Source: Gryganskiella cystojenkinii (lineage: Eukaryota; Mortierellomycota; Mortierellomycetes; Mortierellales; Mortierellaceae). Taken from it: a stretch of 64,000 bases of DNA. Shown here piece by piece: positions 11,391 to 21,631 of the stretch. The notes beneath the pieces are model-generated. The model saw only the letters and a list, made by a program, of their open reading frames with translations. It made no database searches and was not told the DNA's origin. Position 1 is the stretch's first letter. Each line of letters opens with the position of its first letter. The stretch is taken from contig JAAAIG010000077.1 in NCBI GenBank assembly GCA_015852425.1, positions 1-64,000 on the forward strand. The letters are read 5' to 3'. Both the position numbers and the translations under genes were made by a program.

Positions 11391-14025
11391 ATGACAAATT
11401 CTGCTGCTTCCCATCGCCTTGGCTCTGTCCAAGGTCACCTCCAGGTAGCTGCCTGTGCTGCTCAAGAAGAACCTCGTATCAAGACGTACGTGCCTCAAGT
11501 GATCGGTCATATGAGTCTCTTTGCTTTTCTGCAGGTTTCGGTATAAACTCTCCCTCTTGATTTCTAACTATTTGCATCTTACCTCGTTGATGGATCTATA
11601 TATTATCATCGTAGTCCCATGGAGTCTATGTCCGAGGAGAGAGAAAAGGCGACCTTCGACGTTCGTGAGTTGACATACTACTTGGATGGAGGTGAAAAGT
11701 TCACCAAGGTAATATGCACGATTACGACTCCCTGCCAGCGCTTTTTTGATTGTCGAGCTAAAGACTCGTGGGAAGAAACGAAAAAAGAAGAAAAGAAACT
11801 GCATGCCAGGCACGGGACTTACGATCTACTATCTTTTTCTTTTTCTTTCCTTCTCTCTTGCCATGACCTAACAAGGTCAGAGAAAAGTTCATGATGGAGC
11901 TCGAGCGCGACCCCACTTTCCGCATGCACGATATGTATGATCTCACCAAGGACCAGATTAGAGAACGCACCATGGAAAAGGTAAAGATGAAACTCACGAA
12001 AGACATTTTCTCAAAGGCACCGACCGATCAACAAAAATTGAGTCCTTCTGTCACTTTAAGAGCTTTTTAATTTTTTAATTTTTTTTTTTGCAGCTGTGTT
12101 GGTAAGAAAGACAAATGAACTCTCGATATCTAATTCTAGTTGTCATTCTGCCCCCATAACTTTTCTTGCGATAGTTCCGCACGATTGTCCATTACGTCTC
12201 TGCTGAGCCCGTACCCATTTTCACCATGCGCATGCAGACCATTTCCTTGATCGATCCTGGTTTCTGGACTCGCTTCGGTGTCCATTTCGGCCTCTTCTTT
12301 GGAGCTCTCCGTGGATCGGCCACCTCCTCCCAATTCTCTCACTGGGTATCAAAGGGTGCCTTGGCCCTGAACGGTATGGTCGGTTGCTTTGCCATGACCG
12401 AGCTCGGTCATGGATCCAACGTTGCTGGACTGGAAACCACCGCTACCTTTGATGAGGCTTCGGATCAGTTCATTATCCACACTCCTACAGTCACCGCCAC
12501 CAAGTGGTGGATCGGCGGCGCTGCTCATACAGCTACCCACACCGTCGCCTTTGCCCAACTCATCATTCGTGGCAAGAGATACGGAACAAAGTCCTTTGTT
12601 GTTCAGCTCCGTGACCCCAAGACTTACACCCTTATGCCGGGTATCAACATTGGTGATATTGGAAAGAAGATGGGTCGTGACGGTATCGATAACGGCTGGA
12701 TCCAGTTCACAAACGTCCGTATCCCTCGTACCAACATGTTGATGAAGCATACGAAGGTCTCGCGTGCCGGCGATGTCAAGGAACCCCCTATGGCTCAGTT
12801 GACCTATGGTGCCTTGATCCAGGGACGTGTTGCCATGGTCGTCGATTCTGGAAACATTGCCAAGAAGGCTGTCACTATCGCCGGTCGTTATGCAGCTGTC
12901 CGTCGTCAGTTCTCATCCAACCCCCATGATGTTCAGGAGACAAAATTGATCGATTATGCTATCCACCAATACCGTCTCATGCCCCTTCTCGCCCAGGCCT
13001 ATGCCTTCCACTTCACTGGTGTCGAGACCAACAAGCTCTACGACGAATTGATGGATCAGCTGGAGGGATCCCAGCCCGATGATGCTGGTTTGCAGGGAGT
13101 CTTGGATACTCTCAAGGAGACCCACGCCACCTCTGCTGGATTGAAGGCTTTCTGCACCTGGTCGACCTTGAGCGCGATCGAGGCTTGTCGTCAGACTCTT
13201 GGAGGTCACGGTTACTCGGCATACACTGGACTCGCCACAACCTACAACGATTTCGCGGTCCACTGCACCTGGGAGGGAGACAACACGATCTTGACGCTCC
13301 AATCTGGACGTTACCTCGTGAGCTGTTACCGTGAAGCCCTTGCTGGCAAAGCGCAGCCCGATGGAGTCGATTACCTCAACCATTTGGATACGCTCTTGAA
13401 CCAGGGATGTGCTGTCAAGACCAATGAGGAAATCTTGACCTTTGATGTGATCCAGCAGGCTTGGGGTGTTGTTACCGCCAACGTGGTTAAGAAGGCTGGA
13501 GATGACTTTGAGGCTTCCTTGAAGCAGGGCATGAACCCAGAGGCTGCCTACGAAGAGTGCTCCCAAGCTCGTCTTGCTGCCGCCAAGATCCACTCTTTCG
13601 GCTATGTCTTCAAGCGCTTCGCTCAGGCGGTCAAGTCTGCGCCTGCGGGACTTCAGGCCATCTTGACCAAGGTTTGCATCCTCTACGGATTGTACTCGAT
13701 CGAGCAAAACGCCGGATTCTTCTTGCAGTACCGTTACTTTACGCCCTCGCAGATGGATTATGTTCGCGCTCAAGTAAACGTGTTCTGTCGCCATGTCCGT
13801 CAAGAGTACATCCCCTTGATCGATGCGTTCAACTACTCGGATTACATGATCAACTCACCCCTGGGTGTCTACGACGGAAATGTTTACCAAAAGTATTTCG
13901 ACCAGGTCAAGAGACAGAACCCTGTAGGTCGTGAGCATCCCTACCTGCCCATGATGCAGTCCCTTCTGACCCGCAGCATCGAGGACGATGAGCCACTCGA
14001 AGATGATGATGATGATGACGAGTAA
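11391..14025 (+). CDS. POX1: Acyl-CoA oxidase (peroxisomal beta-oxidation type)
   Basis: FAD enzyme that oxidises acyl-CoA to trans-2-enoyl-CoA and passes electrons to O2, forming H2O2; it is the first step of peroxisomal beta-oxidation. Four exons (11391-11485, 11615-11708, 11876-11980, 12175-14025) keep phase and give 714 residues, the usual family length. Family motifs are DPGFWTRFGVHFGLFFGALRG, CFAMTELGHGSNVAGLETTA, TKWWIGGAAHTATHTVAFAQ and QGRVAMV. The catalytic region reads GGHGYSAYTGLATTY followed by CTWEGDNTI, with the base Glu. The C-terminus is very acidic (EPLEDDDDDDE) and lacks an SKL-type signal, so import would need another route. The intron before the last exon contains an 8-nt pseudo-exon. 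The gene is convergent with the next one, 171 nt apart. Confidence 0.95.
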
Positions 14026-14196
14026 ATCATTTGGAGCCTATCCAAGACACCAACACACAAAAATAGAGAAAACCCAAGCCTTTTCCTCGATACCAACATG
14101 CAACTTTGCGATGTAATTTTAACACCTTTATTGAAAATAATAAACCCCCAGATGAAAAAGACTATTATACAGTACCATTTTATTGTTAGACTAGTA

Positions 14197-14577
14197 TTAC
14201 GCCGCGTTCCGACCCTCGTTGAAGGCTTTGAGTTCTTCTGAGAGATCCAGGGGGACACTGTAATCCCAATCCTCGTCGTCACAATAGTCGTCGATCCCCA
14301 AGTTGGCCAGTTGGAGCTGACAGAACGGAGAAACGGCTTCCTTGGCATGACACTTGAATGAGTATTGACCATCGACGGTTGCAAACCTGATGATCCCACT
14401 ACCTTCGTAGACGGAATAGATTTCCTCGGTCTCAGCGTGTTGCTGCAGGAAATCTGGGAGGTTGTCGATGGGGGTGAGACGGACAGCAGCCATGTCGTGC
14501 CAGTCGTCGACAAACGCTTGATATTCAGATTCGATCTCGGTCTGGAGGAAGAGCTGGATGGATCCTTCGTCGGCCAT
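14197..14577 (-). CDS. Small acidic hypothetical protein (126 aa)
   Basis: A single-exon frame of 126 residues starts MADEGSIQLFLQTEIESEYQ at the first Met after a stop-containing leader. It is acidic, with YEGSGIIRFATVDGQYSFKC in the middle, two cysteines (FKCHAKE, SPFCQLQ) and an acidic DDYCDDEDWDYSVPLD segment. The composition and varied hydrophobic pattern look like a real folded protein, but no family is recognised. It sits convergent with the acyl-CoA oxidase, and the divergent neighbour is the decayed insulysin copy. No signal peptide or membrane segment is visible. Confidence 0.7.
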   Translation of the reverse strand: MADEGSIQLFLQTEIESEYQAFVDDWHDMAAVRLTPIDNLPDFLQQHAETEEIYSVYEGSGIIRFATVDGQYSFKCHAKEAVSPFCQLQLANLGIDDYCDDEDWDYSVPLDLSEELKAFNEGRNAA

Positions 14578-14889
14578 GGTACTCTTTGTTTTGTTTGAAA
14601 GGGGGTTTGCTGAGCTGCGGAGCAAAAGGGGGAGAAGATGTAATTACTCTAGGCTTGAAAGTAAGTGCGAGAAAAGAAGCAAAGAGCGGGAGTTCACGTT
14701 TGCACTAAAATATGAAGACAGTGGCAATGTGGATTGAAGAGGCAAAAACAAAACCGGCGTACCCCTTAACTATACGATGGTGGCGTATCTTTTCGTCGCG
14801 CTACATATCCATCTTTTTTTTTTTCTTTTTGGCGACCTTGCATGCAGATCTGACTCCTGCCCCAACAGAAAACCATCCCCCGGATACGC

Positions 14890-16640
14890 GGTTTTCACAA
14901 AACCGATTGAAACATCGTTGAACGGTGATTAACGTTGTCGTTCGATCCGGATACTGAACGAACTGAAGATAATGCTCATTCACGATACCAACATGGACAT
15001 GTCCGCCGTTACATTTACAAATCAATATTTTCGTAGGGTGTCCTTCACTTTCTGCAACGGGAAAGGTGACCACAAGATCCAATGTCTTAACTTTCAGATG
15101 CGGTGTGGTTGGTCACTAACTAGATAACGCTTTACTAAATGCTCCATCACTGATTAATGTCGAGACGCCCTGCTCTCTTGATCTTTGGCCCCTGTCCCCC
15201 AAGATGCTCGAGTATTTTCCAGATCCCCAACAGTCAATGACATGAAAGCGCCACGCCCTCTGGCTCAAGGTAGATAGCGCTGTAAATCTCTTCGATAACA
15301 TTCTCTGCAAGTAATCGAGAATCAAGAATCTGTAAAACCGATAGGTCCTTACGTTCTGAACGGCAATGAAGAACCAATTAACTGCTTTCGAGGAATAATT
15401 CCAAGGCGCTCCTAGAGTTGACGGGATCTGCACTGTCGACTTCACCGTCTTACCTGCGATCCACGTCTCCTCCATCCTTGCAAGCTGATAGGATATACCT
15501 ACGAATCCTGTTAAGAGGTAGAGAAAGTGAAAAGTCGATGGTATTATTCAAGTACATACTGTAGGTCCTGATTCAGCTCGAAGTGTACCGTATGTACCAG
15601 TTGTGTATCTCCTGGATGCACCTGCCGGGGCGAAAGTTTTTTTCGACTCGAGATCACATCTCTAGCATCAATCGCGTACCGTTTCAAGGACAAGACCAGA
15701 TCTACCAGTTATGCCCTTAACACGGTCAAGGCTATAAAACACGGATACGTACCAGAGTCGATCCACTCTGGACCTGAATTGATTTTTAAACATGACGACT
15801 GGGTGGTGACAAAGAATATTGCTGCTTTGCGAACCGACAACTGAAGAAGCATAGTCATTACCCAGGATGTTGACGCTATCTCTGGAGGTACTCGGCCATC
15901 AGCTCAGCTACCTCGTCTGGGCCACCCTTCGAGAGGACAACGGGGGTACCTGGGGGCTCACGGTCACGATCCAGTCCGAACGTGATCCGAATTATTTGGA
16001 GAGTCACATCGACAGCCTTTTCAAGGACCGAATCGCGACGATGATCGAGTCCACGATGACCGAAGAGGAGTTCAAGCGACAAGTTGAGTCCATTGTGGTC
16101 AAGACCTCGGAAAAGTCCAAGAACTTGACGGAAGAAACGTTTAAGTATTGGAATCTGAGTCTGGGATTTTGAGCTTCATCACATCGAGGTCAAGGTGACG
16201 GAGTTGAGAAAGTTGGCGCTGGAACGATTCAGAGCGTTTTTCAAGGAGTGGATTCATCCCTACTCGATCAAGGTCAAGGTCAAGAAATTGTTGATCCATA
16301 TCCGTTCCCTGGCGCTATCTCTTCAAGTCAACGGTTTCAGGCTGTGGCCGCGAAAGAAAGGAAGTATAAGGGCGAGGTGAAGCAATTTGAGGGCGAGGTG
16401 AAGCAATTTGAGGGCGAGGTGGTGGCGGAGGAGATTGTCAGACTCAACAAAGGAGCCGTATTGGTCAAAGACATGGCCACTCAAGGCGAGTTTGGAGTTG
16501 AGCCAAGCACCTGTCCCTGTGAGCGATTTCCCCCTCTTTATTGCAAAAAATACCACAGCACCGTCGCCCATCCTGGTAACCCGCCAATGGAATGGATCCC
16601 AAGACGTAAAGTGCCGCGCTACTTTTTGCTGTGAATTTGT
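14890..16640 (+). pseudogene. Decayed insulysin-like (M16) tandem copy
   Basis: Fragments match the two intact genes downstream in the same order. At 14890-15010 the DNA follows exon 1 (KPIE-SLN, then the [11 protein letters not shown] part) with a stop and frameshifts. At about 15660-15895 it follows exon 6 (S-A-RF, LRTDN then a stop, TQDVDAISGG). At 15895-16170 it follows late exon 7 ([47 protein letters not shown]). From 16190 to about 16640 it follows the C-terminus with more shifts. Exons 2-5, including the HxxEH zinc site, and the first half of exon 7 are missing or unrecognisable. The open frame at 15867-16172 is only a remnant. It cannot make a working protease. Confidence 0.85.
16371..16422. 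repeat. 21-bp tandem repeat inside the pseudogene
   Basis: The unit GGCGAGGTGAAGCAATTTGA(G) occurs twice exactly, at 16371-16391 and 16392-16412, with a third partial copy. It lies where the intact genes encode the Glu-rich tail, so it probably expanded by slippage after the copy lost function. Confidence 0.9.
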
Positions 16641-16985
16641 CAAACGGCTTTTTACATTGTCGTTGGGCCAACAGCAGACTTTCCAAATAAAAAAAGGTTC
16701 ATCCTAACTACTTCGCCCGTTTTGCCAAACATTATCTGAGAAAATCATAAACACCTGTCTTTCTCTTTTCTTGTTCCTTACTCTTTTGTTCCCCTTCCAC
16801 CCACACAGCATTTCGTCTTATTAAACTTGATTACATTCACAGGTAACAATCGTTCATCCATGATGGGCCTGCAATGTTATAATATCTCTGATTTTTTTTT
16901 GGACTCAATAAAATCTGTCTCTCTTTCCATTCCTCCAAAAAAAAAAATACTTCTGCCTCCTCTCCAATAACACACCTTCCCCAAG
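16641..16985. promoter_or_regulatory. 5' region of insulysin gene 1
   Basis: It is AT-rich with an AATAAA-like signal near 16686, which could end the remnant transcript. T/C-rich and A-rich tracts (for example 16909-16980) follow just before the start codon. It probably holds the promoter and leader of the next gene. Confidence 0.45.
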
Positions 16986-19900
16986 ATGATGGCATCAACT
17001 GAAAATCCTCTCCGGGAGGGATACGAACTCTCCAAAGATGGTGGTTCGCACGCAGTTTTTATTAAACCGATCGAGAAATCGTTGAATGATAACCGAAGCT
17101 ATCGAATGATCCGATTACCGAACGAACTGGAAGTGATGCTTGTTCATGACCCCAACACGGACAAGTCCGCAGCCTCTTTGAATGTTCATGTTGGGCACTT
17201 GTCCGATCCTGTAAGTAGCAAGATATGCCCTTCAGAGAGGGTCGAATATGCAGAGCATGGCGATGGCGAGAGAGGAATACAGTCATGGATAAATTGGATT
17301 TTTGAGAGCCCTCCGAGTTTCCCATGAAGACCCTGCCTTTTGACTCCCATTGGACTGATCTTTGAAAGCGGCTCATGTGCACTTTTACCTCTCACTTAAA
17401 CTTTTTTTTCTGGGTTCTCAACTCACTTTCTTTCAATCGCTCGGCGTTAGGACAACGTTCAAGGCTTGGCACATTTCCTGGAACATTTGTTGTTCATGGG
17501 GACGACCAAATATCCAGAGGAAGATAATTACAAGGAATACCTCTCCCAGCATGCGGGTATGTCGAACGCGACTACTTATCCGGACGACACCGAATTCTTC
17601 TTTGAAGTTGGGCATGAACATCTCGAAGGAGCATTGGACAGGCAAGAAAACACAAAAAAAAAAAAAAAATGCCTGCGCTCAGTCTGTCTTTGATAGCTTT
17701 TTTCCGCCCTAATTTCGTTTGCTGATTTCTCCCTCCTTTGCGTGTCATCTTTTGTCCGTTGGAAATAGATTCGCCCAGTTCTTCATCGCTCCTTTGTTCT
17801 CAGAAAACTGCATGGAAAGAGAGATCCGTGCGGTGGACTCGGAATTCAAACAAAAACTTCAAGAGGACGCTCGTCGACTCTTTCAAATCGGGAAACATAC
17901 CTGTTCTCGCCAGCATCCATATTGGCATTTCGGAACCGGTAACCTGATCACACTCAAGGAAGACCCTGCAAAACAAGGAATTAATGTCCGAGCGGAACTT
18001 ATTGCTTTCTACAACAAGTATTACTCTGCTAGCATCATGAAGGTGACCATCCTCGGTCGGGGTAAGCACTTTGACAAAGACGGGAATGAAACAGGAGTCG
18101 TTGCCTCGTTTTCATGGATAACTCGATCTAATAATCATACGGGTCTTTGCCCTTGATTAGACTCTCTGGACAAGCTGACAGAGTGGGCAGTTGACAAGTT
18201 TTCCGAGATCCGAAACTTGGGCATTACACCTCCAGCCTTCCCAAATTCGCCCTGGACTTCAAAGGAGCTTTTGGTACGCTAAAATCACTGTCACTCTCTT
18301 GTCGGATGAGATGCCAATATACTATTATGCGCTTCTTATTCAGGACCGACTGTGTTCTCATCTTGTTTACTTTCTTGCTTCATAGACAACCATCTACATG
18401 AAACCCGTCCAGGATACACACACGCTTGAGATAAAGTTCCCATTCCCAGATGAGATCCCCCTGTACAAGGTCAAGCCCTCAGTGTACATCACTCATCTCC
18501 TCAGACATGAGGGAACCGGTTCGATACTGTCGTTTCTGAAGCAAAAGAGTTGGGCCAACGGCATCACGTTGTTAACGCAATATGCTGGAATTGGTCACCA
18601 ATTTTTGAATATCCGTGTCGATCTCACCAAGGAGGGACTGAATCACCACGAAGAGATTATCGTGATTGTCTTTCAGTACCTTGAACTCATGCGTAAGAAC
18701 GGTGTCAAGGACTACATCTGGGACGAGGTAAACAGAAACTATCCGGTTCTCATTTATGTACTACCAGCAATCAATATGCATCTCGCTGATCTTTTTTGAT
18801 CTTTTGAACCGACAAATAGATCGTGTCTTTGGCGTCGACAGCTTTTCGATTCCAAGAAAAATCCAAGGCGATGATGCATGTTCGCAACGTCACTCAAAAA
18901 ATGCAAGAGATTGATCAACCCGAGTGGATCCTGTCAGGGTCCGAGTTGATCCGTGAAAGAAACGACAAATTGATACAGAGCTGTATGGATCATCTCAGAA
19001 TCGACAACTGGAGAGCCACGATCATCAGTCAGGATAGCAGTATTGTCCCCGGAGGTGTCTTCACAGAGACTGAAAGATGGTACGGCATCGAATACCATGT
19101 TGCGAACACGAACACTGCTCTTTTGGAGGTAACGAGCGAAATATATGTAACCACGATCTTGAGAGTATTCTGGCGATAAGCGCGACGGATTGCTTCATTC
19201 AGCTTAACATGTTCACTTTTGCGACCTTTAATAGAGACTTGCAAACATCGAGCGTCACCCAGAGTTGCACCTTCCTGTCCCCAATGAGTTCATCGCCACA
19301 GATTTCGAAACGGATAAGACCGAGGTCGAGGCACCCCTATCCCACCCAAATCTGGTCCTGCACACCCCCTTGGTTCGACTCTGGCATAAAAAGGACGACA
19401 CCTTTTGGGTACCTAAGGTCAACATGTACTTCTTGCTCCGGACTCCCATCGCATATGCCTCACCTCTGGCCTGTATGAAGACTGCACTCGTGATCGACCT
19501 CCTGAACGATTCGCTGACGGAGCAACTTTACGGCGCTGGATTGGCCGGGTTGACCTACAATTTCAACTACAACAACTTGCCTGAGGGCCCTATCCTCTCC
19601 ATTCACGGTTACAACCACAAGGCCAACGTCCTGTTGGAAAAGATTGTCCGATCTCTCAAAGAATTCAAAATTGATCCTGAACGATTCCCACGCATCAAGG
19701 ACAAGGTGTACCGTCGGCTCCGAAACCTGGACAAGGTCAACCCGATCCACCACGCAATGTACTTTTTGGGATACATGAACAAGGAAAAGTTCTGGTCCTA
19801 TATAGAGCAACTCGAAGAACTGGACTCCATCACCGTGAGCGATTGTGAAATCTTTGCGCAGGAAATCGTGAAACGATTGGCGATCGAGGCTCTGATCCAT

Positions 19901-20839
19901 GGCAATGCCGATATCAAGCAAGCCAAAGAAGCCTGCAAGATCGTAGAAGAGGTTTTGCAGCCAAAATCATTGTCAGGATCAGAGAAAACGATGAACAGAT
20001 CAAGAATTCTGCCTGAAGGCTGCAAGGTCGTCTACCCCCGTGCCACTATGGACCCAGCAAACCTGAACTCTGCGATCCACTACTACCTCCAAGTCGAGAC
20101 TGCTCCTTACAAGAACGTTGCCAAGCGAAGAGAAACTCGGGCACTGACTCTGATCATTGCTCAAATCCTGCAGGAGCCTTGCTTCAACCAACTTCGAACC
20201 AAAGAACAACTCGGGTATATTATCTGGAGCGATGTCCGAGAGGATAACGGTACCCTTGGTCTCACGGTCACGGTCCAGTCAGAAAGGGACCCTATTTATA
20301 TTGAGCACCGTATCGAAGATATGTTCAAGAACCGGATCGCGGCCCTGATCGAGTCAATGACAGAAGAAGAGTTCAAACGACAGGTTGAGTCTATCGTGAT
20401 CAAGAAACTGGAAGCCCCCAAGAATTTGAAAGAGGAGTCGACCAAGTACTGGGACCAGATCAACTCTGGTCTCTATGAGTTTGACCAAGCCCAAAACGAC
20501 GCCGAGGATATTAGAAAGGTGACCTTGGAGAAATTGCGAGAATTCTTTGGGGATTGGATTCATCCTGACGCTGCTCGTGTAAAGAAGTTGTCGATTCATA
20601 TTAGGTCGCAAAGACTACTTACCCAGGTTGATGAGTGTATTGCCGTGAATGGGAAGAAACAGGAAAAGGAAACGGTCGTGGAGGAGAAAGAGAAGAGCGA
20701 AGAAAAGGAGGTAGAGATACCGGTCAGGCTGAGAGACGGTACGGTGTTTGCAAAGGATGAAGCCGAGTTCAAGGCCAGCTTAGAGTTGAGCAGAGCTCCT
20801 CTCCCATCTCTCGACCTTTCTCGATACTTCAAAAATTAG
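16986..20839 (+). CDS. Insulysin-like zinc metalloprotease (M16A), copy 1
   Basis: Insulin-degrading-enzyme family protease that cleaves small peptides inside a closed chamber. Seven exons (16986-17210, 17451-17641, 17769-18061, 18161-18273, 18386-18727, 18820-19128, 19235-20839) give 1025 residues, matching the family's roughly 1000. The inverted zinc motif HFLEH is at residues 83-87, and the distal acidic ligand region is [14 protein letters not shown]. Also seen are [26 protein letters not shown] and, in the C-terminal half, [13 protein letters not shown] and [13 protein letters not shown]. Intron 2 begins with GC rather than GT. The protein ends LDLSRYFKN and has no peroxisomal signal, unlike copy 2. 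Exons 2-6 have exactly the same lengths as in copy 2, proving tandem duplication. Cytosolic location is inferred. Confidence 0.95.
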
Positions 20840-21631
20840 ACCGCCGTTTGAGTACTTTGTAAACATTAATAAAATCATTGAAGCTTGTTAATAGCTAAAG
20901 CGACTTTACCTCAAAACCTTTACAATACATAAACACTCATTTTGCTGGCGCATTGGACGGCCGAGTGTGAGTCTGTGACGACATACTGATCGATCCTAAA
21001 TATTTTGGTGGCAACAAAATCAGCGAATTCATGACAGGTTACGCGATGGCTGTGACCTCGGCGGTGATTTGTCGATCGATGCTCAAAACAGGCGTTTCCA
21101 TCTTGGCGCCACTTTGTATGTTTTTCTAACAAGATACCAACTGTACCTCTGATTTTTTGATTCAAGGTCTTTTCCTCCAGGAACTGCTTGGGTTGCGGCG
21201 GCAAGTGGTCGTTCAGCATCATTTAATGTGATTCGCTCTCAGTGGTACTTGCTGTGTTTTCTCTCTGGGCTAAGTCGTCCTTGGCGGGAGAACAAGAGCG
21301 ACGGAGTGAGCAATTTTTTTTTGTCCGTTGTGGCCATGTGACCATTCTCCTCGACCACATAAAAAAACCAACTGCACCCTTTCGCGCGACGCGACCTCCT
21401 TTTTCTCTTTCCTCCCACACTTTTGGTCTTCGAACCCACCACTCACTAATAGGTAATGCGTTTCGTTATGCATGAAATGTTTGTTCCATTCAATTCTTTA
21501 ATTTCTTTAATTTTTCGTCGAATGATTTCAATTGTAATGAAATCTCACCAGCATCCGAATCCTCATTCTCATTCCTTTCTGTTACGAATAAACAACTATC
21601 CAGAACGGACATCCTTTCCTGGCTGCTATCC
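20840..21631. promoter_or_regulatory. Interval between the two insulysin genes
   Basis: It contains the 3' end of copy 1 (AATAAAA near 20876), a possible small minus-strand ORF (20920-21222), and a T/C-rich leader with the promoter of copy 2 from about 21240. No RNA gene was recognised. Confidence 0.5.
20920..21222 (-). CDS. Possible small hypothetical ORF (100 aa)
   Basis: An intact frame with start and stop begins MMLNDHLPPQPKQFLEEKTL. Residues are varied, with a Cys/His-rich centre (CFEHRSTNHRRGHSHRVTC) and a plausible beta/alpha pattern at the end (FVATKIFRIDQYVVTDS). No family is recognised. It would be divergent from copy 2 of the insulysin pair and would end just past copy 1's stop. 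It may equally be chance sequence in the spacer. Confidence 0.3.
   Translation of the reverse strand: MMLNDHLPPQPKQFLEEKTLNQKIRGTVGILLEKHTKWRQDGNACFEHRSTNHRRGHSHRVTCHEFADFVATKIFRIDQYVVTDSHSAVQCASKMSVYVL

Noticed and set aside
12913..13803. 296-codon minus-strand frame inside the acyl-CoA oxidase
   Set aside because: Antisense shadow of a strongly biased coding exon; the plus strand carries the clear family motifs.
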